Source: Knoellia sp. S7-12 (GTDB lineage: Bacteria; Actinomycetota; Actinomycetes; Actinomycetales; Dermatophilaceae). From it: a stretch of 64,000 bases of DNA. The notes below the pieces were generated by a model that was given only the letters and a program-made list of their open reading frames with translations, was not told the DNA's origin and ran no database searches. The stretch is from the NCBI RefSeq assembly GCF_040518285.1, contig NZ_CP155449.1, forward strand, positions 3,472,001 to 3,536,000, given 5' to 3'. Within the stretch, counting starts at the first letter, position 1. Each line of letters begins with the position of its first letter. Positions 16,579 to 24,960 of the stretch are shown here, piece by piece. Both the position numbers and the translations under genes were made by a program.

Positions 16579-16636
16579 CGTCATCACCTCCATACGATCG
16601 TGATGTCCTCGGACGGGCCATGGATCCCGAATGGAT

Positions 16637-16654
16637 CTATGGTGTGCGCCATAG
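16637..16654. promoter_or_regulatory. Inverted repeat between hsp20 and MerR regulator
   Basis: ctatgg (16637..16642) and ccatag (16649..16654) are separated by 6 nt. This is the only clear dyad in the divergent intergenic region and is the best candidate operator for the MerR/HspR-like protein. Confidence 0.45.
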
Positions 16655-16701
16655 GATTTATGTACCACCAGACAGCAGTCCATGCAAGCCCGGAGGCAAA
16701 G

Positions 16702-17040
16702 TTGGCAAAAAAAGTTGAGCGACTGCTCGGACCGGGCGCCGCCGTCCCGAAAGACAAGGGCGTCTACACCATCTCCATGGCCGCCGAGTTTGTCGGCACC
16801 GGTGCGCAGAACCTGCGCCTCTACGAAGCGCGAGGTCTCGTGGAACCCGAGCGCACGGATGGCGGCACCCGCCGCTACAGCGAAGACGACATCGCCCGTC
16901 TCCAGCGGATCGCTCGACTTCTCGACCAGGGGCTCAACCTGGCTGGGATCAGTTTGATGCTCGAGCTCGAATCCGAGAACGCCGACCTCCGGGAACAGAA
17001 CGAGGCGCTGCGCACCGCTCGGCGTCGCGCACCGGGCTAA
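16702..17040 (+). CDS. MerR-family (HspR-like) regulator
   Basis: A 112-residue protein. The winged-helix region is [31 protein letters not shown] (in part: [15 protein letters not shown]), followed by [17 protein letters not shown] and a C-terminal coiled coil ([16 protein letters not shown]). HspR proteins repress heat-shock genes; the divergent hsp20 supports that role here. I chose TTG 16702 because ggagg lies 5 nt upstream; earlier ATGs in the frame lack a ribosome site. The classical HspR box (CTTGAGT-N7-ACTCAAG) is not seen. Confidence 0.85.
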   Translation: MAKKVERLLGPGAAVPKDKGVYTISMAAEFVGTGAQNLRLYEARGLVEPERTDGGTRRYSEDDIARLQRIARLLDQGLNLAGISLMLELESENADLREQNEALRTARRRAPG

Positions 17041-17050
17041 TCTCTGCTGC

Positions 17051-17305
17051 ATGGCTGGCACTGAGTTCGAACAGGCTGTCGCAACTGTCGGAGATCTCGC
17101 CGACGACCCCGGCAACGACACCAAACTGCGCCTCTACGCGCTCTACAAGCAGGCGACGGTCGGTGACGCGGACGGGAAGCGCCCGGGTTTCACGAATCCG
17201 GTGGGCCGCGCAAAGTACGACGCGTGGACCAAGATCTCCGGAACCTCGAGCGAGCAGGCCGAGGCCGACTACATCGCCGAGGTGGCGAGACTCACCCAGG
17301 GCTGA
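17051..17305 (+). CDS. Acyl-CoA-binding protein
   Basis: An 84-residue ACBP, the normal length. Conserved features are [31 protein letters not shown] and the tryptophan of AWTKISG. It binds medium- and long-chain acyl-CoA esters in the cytoplasm. It starts 10 nt after the MerR-type gene on the same strand and may share its transcript. Confidence 0.9.
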   Translation: MAGTEFEQAVATVGDLADDPGNDTKLRLYALYKQATVGDADGKRPGFTNPVGRAKYDAWTKISGTSSEQAEADYIAEVARLTQG

Positions 17306-17361
17306 CGCCGGGCGCTCGGCTCAGTCGCTGGGCCGCTCAACCGGCCAGCCGCTCAGCCGGG

Positions 17362-18051
17362 TCAGTCGAAGACGCGGTTGAGGTAGCTCTGCAGGGCAGC
17401 GGTGGTCTTGGGACCCCACGAGCCGTCCTGCTCGGCGCCGACCTTGCCCTGGAGGGCCTTCGTCGTCTTGGGACCGATGTGACCATCCGGGTATGACCCG
17501 ACCTTGTTCTGCAGCTTCTTGACGTCGTCGCGCGACCAGGAGGAGTCGACGGAGCCACCGACCCACGTCTCGACGCCCTTGCGCGTCATCGGGCCCTGCC
17601 GGCCATCGACGGCCAGCGGGAAGACATTGCGGGTCGTGTCCCGAGAGGTCGGAACAGCGAGTCCGTTGCTGCGGGTGAGTCCTGCGCGCTGGCTGCACAC
17701 CGGCCAGGCGCCCGGGCCCTGGACCTTGAGAACCTCTTGGGCGATCAGGATCTGCTGGGACTTGGTCGCGCGGTTGGCGGTGGTCGCGTAGCGCTGACCG
17801 CCGAAGCCCTTCCACGTCGAGTACGAGAACTGAAGGCCGCCGTAGTAGCCGTTGCCGGTGTTGATAGACCAGTTGCCACCGCTCTCACACATGGCGACGC
17901 GGTCCCAGACGTTCTCGGCCGCGCCAGCGCTGGTCGCGAGACCGAAGATCGCCGCAGACGCGGTGGTGGCGAGGAGCGCTGTGCCGGCGACTGCGCGGCG
18001 CAAGGGCCGGCGTCGAGTCGGGCGAGTGGGGAATTCAGGGGCGAAGAGCAT
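17362..18051 (-). CDS. Rpf-like secreted transglycosylase with peptidoglycan-binding repeats
   Basis: A 229-residue secreted protein. Residues 1-46 form a signal peptide (RRAVAGTALLATTASAAIFG ... SAGAAE). The resuscitation-promoting-factor catalytic domain follows (VWDRVAMCESGGNWSINTGN; the Glu in CESGG is catalytic) and continues to GPGAWPVCSQRAGL. The C-terminal half has DGRQGPMTRKGVETW and DGSWGPKTTAALQSYL, typical of PG_binding_1. It would cleave peptidoglycan during growth or exit from dormancy. It is a tandem paralog of the gene at 18278. Confidence 0.9.
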   Translation of the reverse strand: MLFAPEFPTRPTRRRPLRRAVAGTALLATTASAAIFGLATSAGAAENVWDRVAMCESGGNWSINTGNGYYGGLQFSYSTWKGFGGQRYATTANRATKSQQILIAQEVLKVQGPGAWPVCSQRAGLTRSNGLAVPTSRDTTRNVFPLAVDGRQGPMTRKGVETWVGGSVDSSWSRDDVKKLQNKVGSYPDGHIGPKTTKALQGKVGAEQDGSWGPKTTAALQSYLNRVFD

Positions 18052-18092
18052 GACCGAAGTCCTTTGCGTCAGGGGACGACAAAGGACGCTAC

Positions 18093-18125
18093 GTCACATC
18101 AGTCACAAATTTCAATCCCGTCACA
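18093..18125. promoter_or_regulatory. GTCACA repeats upstream of the first Rpf-like gene
   Basis: gtcaca occurs at 18093, 18102 and 18120, and gtcacg at 18157. The first two are 9 bp apart as direct repeats. A similar pair (gtcaca at 19053, atcacg at 19064) lies upstream of the second Rpf-like gene. The pattern recalls GTMAC-type direct repeats bound by MtrA, which controls rpf genes in mycobacteria; this is inference. I see no c-di-AMP (ydaO) riboswitch. Confidence 0.4.
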
Positions 18126-18221
18126 GAACTACACAACTGTAACTTCCACACCATCCGTCACGCAAGCGGGCGCGCGGCGTGTCGGATCGAGCCCGACAAT
18201 CCCTGGCCGGCGCGCAACGCA

Positions 18222-18263
18222 ACGACGGGGTGGACCCGGCACCTGCCGGATCCACCCCGTCGT
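18222..18263. terminator. Hairpin after the second Rpf-like gene
   Basis: acgacggggtgga at 18222 pairs with tccaccccgtcgt ending at 18263, with further pairing inside the loop (ccggca/tgccgg). It lies 15 nt beyond the stop of the gene at 18278. Confidence 0.7.
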
Positions 18264-18277
18264 GAAAAACGCTGTGG

Positions 18278-18973
18278 TCAGCGCGAATTGAGGTGACGCT
18301 GCAGTGCCGCAGTCGTCTTGGGGCCCCACGACCCGTCCTGCGCAGAGCCGACGATGCGCTGAAGCTTCTTGACGTCAGCGCGGCTGAACGAACCGTTGAC
18401 GGAGCCGCCGACCTTCTTCTCGAGCAGGCGATAGTCGGCCCGACTCAGTGAGGCGTTGACCGAACCGCCGACCCACCTCTCAATGGCCTTGCGGGTCAAC
18501 GGACCCCTTTTGCCGTCAACGGCGAGCTTGCCCGGCCGGACGGTGTCGCGAGAGACCGCAGCCGAGGCAGCGGGCGCTGACGCTGCGGCACCGTTGGCAC
18601 GAGTCAGTCCGGCCCGCTTGCTGCAGACCGGCCATGCACCGGGGCCCTGCACCTTGAGGGTCTTCTGGGCGATCAGGATCTGCTGCGCCTTCGTCGCGCG
18701 ATTCGCAGTGGTGGCGTAGCGCTGACCACCGAAGCCCTTCCACGTCGAGTACGAGAACTGGAGCCCGCCGTAGTAGCCATTGCCCGTATTGATCGACCAG
18801 TTGCCACCGCTCTCGCAGGCGGCGACGCGATCCCACACCGTCCCCGCGGCGGATGCGGGCTGGGCCATCGCGGTGGCACCACCGACGGCGGCCACGGAGG
18901 TCACCGCGACACCGGCGAGGCGGCGTCGGACAGGAGCGGACTTCGGGGCAGCGTGCTTCGGGCTGTAGAACAT
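18278..18973 (-). CDS. Rpf-like secreted transglycosylase, second paralog
   Basis: A 231-residue paralog of the upstream-window neighbour at 17362. The start at 18973 (MFYSPKHAAPKSAPVRRRLA) gives a normal twin-positive signal peptide ending near ASAAG; the longer frame to 19102 adds unlikely sequence. The Rpf domain (VWDRVAACESGGNWSINTGN ... GPGAWPVCSKRAGL) keeps the catalytic Glu. The C-terminus has DGKRGPLTRKAIERW, two FSRADVKKLQ/LSRADYRLLEKK helices and DGSWGPKTTAALQRHL. The domain is nearly identical to its paralog, but the linker and repeats differ. Confidence 0.9.
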   Translation of the reverse strand: MFYSPKHAAPKSAPVRRRLAGVAVTSVAAVGGATAMAQPASAAGTVWDRVAACESGGNWSINTGNGYYGGLQFSYSTWKGFGGQRYATTANRATKAQQILIAQKTLKVQGPGAWPVCSKRAGLTRANGAAASAPAASAAVSRDTVRPGKLAVDGKRGPLTRKAIERWVGGSVNASLSRADYRLLEKKVGGSVNGSFSRADVKKLQRIVGSAQDGSWGPKTTAALQRHLNSR

Positions 18974-19121
18974 CGACAGGGGTCCTTGAGGTGGGGGTGC
19001 GGCCCGACAGGGGAAGCAGGCCAAGCCTCGACGGTAGCGGCGGGCGGCAAAGGTCACAAGAAGATCACGGATATTCACACATTCATGAAACCTCACTGGC
19101 ACCCGGGGAACCGCGTGAGGA

Positions 19122-20576
19122 TCACACGCGCACGCGCCGCCTCACCCTGGCCACCCGGCGATCCCACGGCGAGGCAATGATCTCGCCGAGCGTCGTGCCG
19201 GTCGCGATGGCGAGCAACACACCCGCCGCCCCGAGCAGGGTCGCGACACCGGCCTGGAACGACAGCGAGCCGATGTTGGTCGACTCCTGACCCACGAGCT
19301 CATAGAGGCCACGGAAGATCGTCAGACCTGGCAGCAAACCGAAGCTCGCCGGCACGACCACCGCCATGGCGGGAGCTCCGAGTCGCAGCGCCACGAGCCT
19401 CCCCACCAGTCCGAGGGCGACCGCCGCAAGTCCGGTGGCGGTCACCGCGCCGACGTCGATGAGGCGCGTCAGCACGGCATAGACACTGCCGGCGGCCACG
19501 GACAGCGCCGCGGTGGGCAGCACCAGCCGCCGCCGGGTCTGCATCGTCACCGACCCGCAGGCGCCCACAATGAAGGCGCCGATGACCAACGCCCACCACT
19601 CCGCCTCACTGGTACGCAACTCGAGCACGGAGGGCGACACGAAGGTGAACGACAGGGCCTCAGTGAGTCGGATCGTCGTCCCCAGGGCCACCGCGACACC
19701 GATGACGATCCCGGTGAGCGACACCATGACGGCGAGCAACCGACCCGCGCCGGTCACGGCATACCCCGAGATGACGTCCTCGACCGCAGACGCCATGGTC
19801 CGCCCCGGCAGGAGCGCGACGATCCCGCCAGCCACGATGAAGGCAAAGTCCTTGCCCCCCAACGGAATCCACCCTTGGGCTCCGAGGGCATAGGCCGCCC
19901 AGGCGAGCGCCGTCGCAACGAAGGCGCTGATCGCATTCGAATAGAAGTCGGGCAGATGGAAGGGCCGCATGAGCCCCGACACGGCCGATACGCCGAGAAC
20001 GGCGAGCAGGGTCACGGCAGCCGTGAAGAGCGTCGCGCCGATCATCACCGCGACGGCGGCGGCGAGCATGGCGGTCGCCGTCGTGACCGCCCAGTCAGGC
20101 CAGATGCGCCGAGCCCGCTTGATGTCGCGGAGCTGCTCAACGGCCTCCGTGAGCTCGATGTGGCCACTGACGAAGGCGTCCACCAGCTCGTGGACGGCCA
20201 CGAGCCGCGCGTAGTCGTGGCGCGTCGACCGGACCACGCGCAACTCGGTCACCGCGTGCACCGCATCGACGTGCGCATGGACGAGCAGGGACTGCAGGGT
20301 GATGTCGATCTCGACGTTGGTGAGCCCGGCGGCGGCACAGACGGCCGCCACCGACCCTTCGACCTGGGGAGCGCCGGCACCGGAGCGCAGCATGAGCTCG
20401 CCGAGTCGCACCGCGAGGTCGAGGGTCTCGCGGACCCGAGCCTCCTCCGCTTCCTCGATCGCGACCCGGGCATTGCGATAGGGAGTGCGTCGAAGCAGGT
20501 CGACCAGCGGCATGGGCTCAGTCGGAGGGCCACCTTGAAGGCGCCAGGCCCGGCGGCGGCGGTCCGCGTCGCTCAC
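19122..20576 (-). CDS. ThrE-type threonine/serine exporter (DUF1212 + DUF3815)
   Basis: A membrane protein of about 484 residues. The N-terminal cytoplasmic part carries the ThrE signature (LGELMLRSGAGAPQVEGSVA), followed by about ten membrane segments including LLPGRTMASAVEDVISGY. C. glutamicum ThrE exports threonine and serine. I chose GTG 20576, which overlaps the kinase stop (GTGA); ATG 20513 is an alternative start 21 codons later. The coupling to an upstream Ser/Thr kinase is unusual. Confidence 0.82.
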   Translation of the reverse strand: MSDADRRRRAWRLQGGPPTEPMPLVDLLRRTPYRNARVAIEEAEEARVRETLDLAVRLGELMLRSGAGAPQVEGSVAAVCAAAGLTNVEIDITLQSLLVHAHVDAVHAVTELRVVRSTRHDYARLVAVHELVDAFVSGHIELTEAVEQLRDIKRARRIWPDWAVTTATAMLAAAVAVMIGATLFTAAVTLLAVLGVSAVSGLMRPFHLPDFYSNAISAFVATALAWAAYALGAQGWIPLGGKDFAFIVAGGIVALLPGRTMASAVEDVISGYAVTGAGRLLAVMVSLTGIVIGVAVALGTTIRLTEALSFTFVSPSVLELRTSEAEWWALVIGAFIVGACGSVTMQTRRRLVLPTAALSVAAGSVYAVLTRLIDVGAVTATGLAAVALGLVGRLVALRLGAPAMAVVVPASFGLLPGLTIFRGLYELVGQESTNIGSLSFQAGVATLLGAAGVLLAIATGTTLGEIIASPWDRRVARVRRRVRV

Positions 20577-22324
20577 GGCAGGTTGAGCTGGTCGGCCCAC
20601 GACGTCCCGGCGGGCCACCATGACGGTTGGCCGTCGACGATGCCCGCAGCCAGGACGGCTGCCGCCGCGACGAGCAGAAGGAGCACGAGGACGCGGGCGG
20701 CGCTCGACCCGGGGCTCACGCCACGAACCATGCTGCGGGTGCCACGGCGCAGGCTCGCGCCACCCGGCCCCCACCACGCCATGAGTCCCGCGAGGAGGCC
20801 ACCCACGGCGAGTGGCACGAACGCGTCCGGCTCGGGCGACCCGCTGCCCTGGATGGCGACAACGGCAAGTGCCGCACAGAACACGCCCGACACGGCGATG
20901 AGCGCCGGCATGATCGCACCGAAGAGTGAGCTGACAACCCCGATCAGGAAGTGCCACGGGCTGGCCGCGACCGCGACCGGGATGTCACTGCGCCGCCGCC
21001 CCCTGTCGTGCCGCCGCATGATGAGCGACGTCACCGACCGGTCAGCCGTGCGAGCGAGAACCACCCATAGCAGGAGGCCGATCGCAGCAACGACGGGGGC
21101 GACAGCCGCTGCGGCAACGAGGACCGCGAGCAGCGCCGCCACGGTCCCGCTGCGGCTGGCACGACCGATGCGCGGGTCGGTCTGCGGCTGGCCGTCCCTC
21201 GCGGCGTCCCAGTCGTTCTGACCCGATTCCTGCGGCGGGTATGCCGGGTGCTCCAGTTGTCGTTCCGGCGCAACCCCGGGTGCCCCGGTCTGTGGACCGA
21301 GCAGCGCGTCGGCGGGCGACGGGCGGGGCGCCAACACCGGTGCGACGGCGGGAGCCACCATCCGCGCCACAGGGGGGCGCGTTGGCTGGATCTGGGTGCG
21401 GGCCAACGGAAGTGCTGCGGTCAGGGGCATCGCAAGAGACTGCGTGGGCGGCGTCGGGTGGCGCACTTTGATGATGTCCGTGACCAGCCCGCCGTGGGCA
21501 TAGCGTTCGAGTGCGGCCACGACCTCGCGCTGGTGCGGACGGTCCCCCGGAACGGGAGCGAGGGCGGCATACAGAAGCGGTGCGATGCGCTTGTCCACGC
21601 CCACCAGGTCCGGCTCGCCCGTGGTGACCCGGGTGAGGACGGCGTCCATCGGTCCGCGCCCGAAGGGCGGGCGGCCCGACGCGGCATACGCAAGCGTTGC
21701 GGCCCAGCCCCACCAGTCGGTCGCGGTCGACACGGGTGCGCCTTCGACGACCTCGGGTGCGAGGTAGCCGGGCGTGCCCATGACGAGTCCGGTCATGGTG
21801 AGGCGGATGTCGTCGGCGACGTGGGCGATGCCGAAGTCGATGACGACCGGGTCGCCGTCGACGATGAGGACATTGCCCGGCTTGAGGTCACGATGGATGA
21901 CATCACTGGCATGGATGACGTCGAGCGCTTCGGCGAGCCCGCTGCCGAGCCGGTGCAGGTCATCGGCACCCAGGGGACCCTGCGCGCTGATGACCTCGTC
22001 GAGCGGCGGGCCGGGGACATAGCGCGTCACGATGAACGGGCGCTCCCCGTCGACATCCGCGTCGATGACCGGAGCGACGCGGGGGCTACGGATCCGACGC
22101 AGGGTCTGGACCTCACGCGTCAGGCGCGCCCGCGCCGCGGGGTCGTGGGCGACGTGCGGTCGCAGCACCTTGATGGCAACAGCCTTGCCCTGGCGGTCGA
22201 GTCCGAGGTGGACCACGCCCATGCCGCCCTCGCCGAGTCGCTGGACGAGACGGTAGGAGCCGAGCAGCGCATGCTCGGGGAGTTCGTCCCTCCCACCCGA
22301 GTCGTCAAGGATTTCGGCAGTCAT
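20573..22324 (-). CDS. Membrane Ser/Thr protein kinase (Hanks type)
   Basis: A 583-residue kinase. The glycine loop is RLGEGGMGVVHLG (about 30-41), the ATP-binding lysine is in VAIKVL (about 52), the catalytic loop is HRDLKPGNVL (about 144), and DFGIAHV and APEVVEGAP follow. After a Pro-rich linker (about 320-430) there are about four hydrophobic segments, so the kinase domain is at the N-terminus and anchored by a multi-pass C-terminus. No PASTA domains are present. Its stop overlaps the ThrE-type gene, suggesting a regulatory link. Confidence 0.88.
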   Translation of the reverse strand: MTAEILDDSGGRDELPEHALLGSYRLVQRLGEGGMGVVHLGLDRQGKAVAIKVLRPHVAHDPAARARLTREVQTLRRIRSPRVAPVIDADVDGERPFIVTRYVPGPPLDEVISAQGPLGADDLHRLGSGLAEALDVIHASDVIHRDLKPGNVLIVDGDPVVIDFGIAHVADDIRLTMTGLVMGTPGYLAPEVVEGAPVSTATDWWGWAATLAYAASGRPPFGRGPMDAVLTRVTTGEPDLVGVDKRIAPLLYAALAPVPGDRPHQREVVAALERYAHGGLVTDIIKVRHPTPPTQSLAMPLTAALPLARTQIQPTRPPVARMVAPAVAPVLAPRPSPADALLGPQTGAPGVAPERQLEHPAYPPQESGQNDWDAARDGQPQTDPRIGRASRSGTVAALLAVLVAAAAVAPVVAAIGLLLWVVLARTADRSVTSLIMRRHDRGRRRSDIPVAVAASPWHFLIGVVSSLFGAIMPALIAVSGVFCAALAVVAIQGSGSPEPDAFVPLAVGGLLAGLMAWWGPGGASLRRGTRSMVRGVSPGSSAARVLVLLLLVAAAAVLAAGIVDGQPSWWPAGTSWADQLNLP

Positions 22325-22441
22325 GACAGACACGGTATGCCGTGAGGCTGGATGAAACCTGACCGAATCGCCGATGCTGGCCGATACGGATGTGGCTGGT
22401 GTGGCTGATGTGACTCGCCACCCCACCGACTCGGTCAGGAA

Positions 22442-23095
22442 TCAGGCAGTGGCGGTGGGGTGCAGGACCGGCACGAAGCCGTGGTCCAACGCTGCCACCG
22501 ACATCGGTGGGGTGAGCACCTCCACCGGACCGTCCTCGACCGACACGGGCGCACCCCAGCCGTGGAAGTCAAACGGTCGCAACGACTCTCCCGTCCACAG
22601 GCTCGGCCGCCGACCGGCCTCAGCAGCTCCCGCGCCCAGGACGACAGAGCCAGCCGGGAGGGTGCCGATCCGTGCGCGCCACAGCTTGCGATCCGCTGCC
22701 CGGTCGAGCCCGCGACCGGGGCGCAGCCGCTCGTCGGCCAGGCGCCGATTGAGTTCTGGTGCGGTGAAAGGCTTTTGGGCACCTGCCGCAGCGGACACAC
22801 CGTCCCGGTACGCGGCATACGCATCTCGTCTGCATTCACCGCAGGGACGGTGCCCGGCAGCCAGCGCCACCGCGTCGTCGAGGAAGAACAGGGGCGTCCA
22901 GCGGTTGGGGCGGGCCAAGCCCACCCGCCAGCCCTTGAACTCCAACTGGCAGGTGATCCACAACAGGTTGCTCTTGTGGTGGCGGACAACGTTCTCGTGG
23001 TCATCGACCACGCAACCGCGGTTGCCGGTGAACAACCCGCGAGCAGGGTGCGCCACCAGATCTCCCCATGGGTCGACCCGGTTGCGTCGAGGCAC
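22442..23095 (-). CDS. Conserved actinobacterial protein of unknown function
   Basis: A 217-residue soluble protein starting at GTG 23095 (VPRRNRVDPWGDLVAHPARG). It has GLFTGNRGCVVDDHENVVRH and a zinc-site-like AAGHRPCGECRRDAYAAYRD. I recall similar uncharacterised proteins in other actinobacteria. The HxxCxxCR segment could bind a metal. It lies 10 nt downstream of the CBS-domain gene on the same strand. Confidence 0.7.
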   Translation of the reverse strand: MPRRNRVDPWGDLVAHPARGLFTGNRGCVVDDHENVVRHHKSNLLWITCQLEFKGWRVGLARPNRWTPLFFLDDAVALAAGHRPCGECRRDAYAAYRDGVSAAAGAQKPFTAPELNRRLADERLRPGRGLDRAADRKLWRARIGTLPAGSVVLGAGAAEAGRRPSLWTGESLRPFDFHGWGAPVSVEDGPVEVLTPPMSVAALDHGFVPVLHPTATA

Positions 23096-23105
23096 GGGGC
23101 GCGGA

Positions 23106-23534
23106 CTACTGCTGGATGTAGGCGCTCAACTGGTCGCGCTCGGCCTGCAGATCGGTGATGCGGTGCTTGACGACGTCTCCGATGCTGACGATCGCGGCCA
23201 GGTGCCCGTCGATGACCACCGGGACGTGGCGGATGCGGTGCTCGGTCATGGTGTGCTCGAGCGCGCCGAGCTCCTCCTCGGGGCCACACGTCTGCACGTC
23301 ACTCGTCATGATCGACGACACCGTCTGCTGCAGCACGTCAGCACCGACCTTCTGGAGGTGGCGCACGACATCGCGCTCACTGACGATGCCGTCGACGCTC
23401 TGACCGTCATCGCTCACGACAACGGCGCCGATGCGATGCTCGGCAAGCAGGTCGAGGAGGTCAGTGACACTGGCGTCGGAGCGCACCGTGATGACGGTGT
23501 CTCCCTTGCGCTTCACGACATCGGAGATCCTCAT
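23106..23534 (-). CDS. Tandem CBS-domain protein
   Basis: A 142-residue protein made of two CBS motifs: residues about 8-60 (VITVRSDASVTDLLDLLAEH ... GIVSERDVVRHL) and about 70-125 (SIMTSDVQTCGPEEELGALE ... VSIGDVVKHRI). Such pairs bind adenosyl ligands (AMP, ATP, SAM). ATG 23534 gives MRISDVVKRKG, the usual start. Targets are unknown. Confidence 0.88.
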   Translation of the reverse strand: MRISDVVKRKGDTVITVRSDASVTDLLDLLAEHRIGAVVVSDDGQSVDGIVSERDVVRHLQKVGADVLQQTVSSIMTSDVQTCGPEEELGALEHTMTEHRIRHVPVVIDGHLAAIVSIGDVVKHRITDLQAERDQLSAYIQQ

Positions 23535-23725
23535 GTGCCGACGGTAGTGGTCCACGCCAGCCCGCGCCAGACTTCGGCGCCTGCGCACCCACCGTGAGAC
23601 AACACGTGACAGAAGCGGACGGCATACGGCATGCTGACAACACTGTTGACACTGACGTCAGCGGATCAACCCTTTACAACGGATCGTCCGGCACGTTCCT
23701 GCCGGTGAAGGAAGGCAATGCAGCC

Positions 23726-24832
23726 ATGGCAACTGTCAAGTTCGACGAGTCCACCCGGATCTATCCCGGGAACGACAGCCCTTCGGTCGACCGACTGAAC
23801 ATCGATGTGCAGGACGGCGAGTTCCTCGTCCTCGTCGGTCCCTCGGGCAGCGGCAAGTCGACCGCACTCCGCATGCTGGCCGGCCTCGAAGAGGTCAACG
23901 GCGGCAAGATCTGGATCGGTGACCGCGACGTCACCAACTTGTCCCCCAAGGACCGGGACGTCGCCATGGTCTTCCAGAACTACGCGCTCTACCCGCACAT
24001 GTCGGTGGCCGACAACATGGGCTTCGCGCTCAAGATCGCCGGCGTCGACAAGGCCGAGATCCGCAAGCGCGTCGAAGAGGCAGCCAAGATCCTCGACCTC
24101 GAGCCCTACCTCGAGCGCAAGCCCAAGGCGCTCTCGGGTGGTCAGCGACAGCGTGTCGCCATGGGCCGCGCCATCGTCCGCTCACCCCAGGTGTTCCTCA
24201 TGGACGAGCCGCTGTCCAACCTGGACGCCAAGCTCCGTGTCCAGACCCGCACCCAGATCGCTTCCCTCCAGCGGCGATTGGGTGTTACGACCGTCTACGT
24301 GACGCACGACCAGGTCGAGGCCATGACCATGGGTGACCGCATCGCGGTGCTCAAGGACGGCATCCTCCAGCAGGTCGCGACGCCGCGCGAGATGTATGAC
24401 ACCCCCGCCAACGTCTTTGTCGCCGGCTTCATCGGCTCACCCGCGATGAACCTCATCAGCGTCCCCGTCACCGACGGAGGCGTGAAGTTCGGCTCGCACA
24501 CCCTTGAGGTCCCGCGCGACTCCCTCAAGGGCGTCAGCTCCAACGCCATCGTCGGTGTGCGCCCCGAGGACGTCGAGGTCACGACCGAAGGTCAGGGTCT
24601 CGAGATCACCATCGACGTCGTCGAGGAGCTCGGCGCCGACGCCTACGTCTATGGCACGCCGACCGACGAGGCCATCCGCCTCGAGGGCGGCGAGGACTCG
24701 CTGCCGAAGCCATTCATCGCACGCGTTGACGGTCGTCGTGTCCCTCACAAGGGCGACAAGATCTGGGTCCAGCCCAACGCGAGCCACATGCACATCTTCA
24801 ACGCAGAATCTGGTGCGCGTCTGAGCCACTGA
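23726..24832 (+). CDS. ugpC: Orphan sugar ABC transporter ATPase (UgpC/MsiK type)
   Basis: A 368-residue ATPase with Walker A GPSGSGKST, Q-loop MVFQNYALYPHMSV, signature LSGGQRQRVAMGRAI, Walker B VFLMDEPLSNLD and H-loop YVTHDQVEAMTMGDR, then the C-terminal OB-like TOBE domain (VRPEDVEV). MsiK-type ATPases energise several carbohydrate importers; no permease or binding protein is nearby, so a shared ATPase is likely. ATG 23726 follows ggaagg. The ATPase is followed by a strong terminator. Confidence 0.9.
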   Translation: MATVKFDESTRIYPGNDSPSVDRLNIDVQDGEFLVLVGPSGSGKSTALRMLAGLEEVNGGKIWIGDRDVTNLSPKDRDVAMVFQNYALYPHMSVADNMGFALKIAGVDKAEIRKRVEEAAKILDLEPYLERKPKALSGGQRQRVAMGRAIVRSPQVFLMDEPLSNLDAKLRVQTRTQIASLQRRLGVTTVYVTHDQVEAMTMGDRIAVLKDGILQQVATPREMYDTPANVFVAGFIGSPAMNLISVPVTDGGVKFGSHTLEVPRDSLKGVSSNAIVGVRPEDVEVTTEGQGLEITIDVVEELGADAYVYGTPTDEAIRLEGGEDSLPKPFIARVDGRRVPHKGDKIWVQPNASHMHIFNAESGARLSH

Positions 24833-24850
24833 GGACTTTCACTCTCTCGA

Positions 24851-24900
24851 CTTCGGGGGTGCCAAGAGCGGTGTATGCCGCGTGCTTGGCACCCCTGAAG
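24851..24900. terminator. Terminator after the ABC ATPase
   Basis: cttcgggggtgccaag (24851..24866) pairs, with one mismatch, with cttggcacccctgaag (24885..24900). The loop contains a CGGCATAC-family octamer at 24873. Confidence 0.8.
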
Positions 24901-24960
24901 CGTTTCCTTCTCATGTTCGAGCGTTCCGGATTCTCCCGTTCTTCTCGTCGGAGGTAGCCG

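Noticed and set aside
18052..18277. c-di-AMP (ydaO) riboswitch before the Rpf-like genes
   Set aside because: Such riboswitches precede rpf genes in Streptomyces, but I could not find the conserved core in either leader.
19122..20957. 611-residue frame for the ThrE-type gene
   Set aside because: The first ~127 codons overlap the kinase C-terminus and look like shadow sequence; the GTG overlapping the kinase stop is a better start.
23630..23680. Strong -35/-10 promoter before the ABC ATPase
   Set aside because: ttgaca at 23646 is present but the nearest -10-like box is about 21 bp away, too far for a normal promoter.
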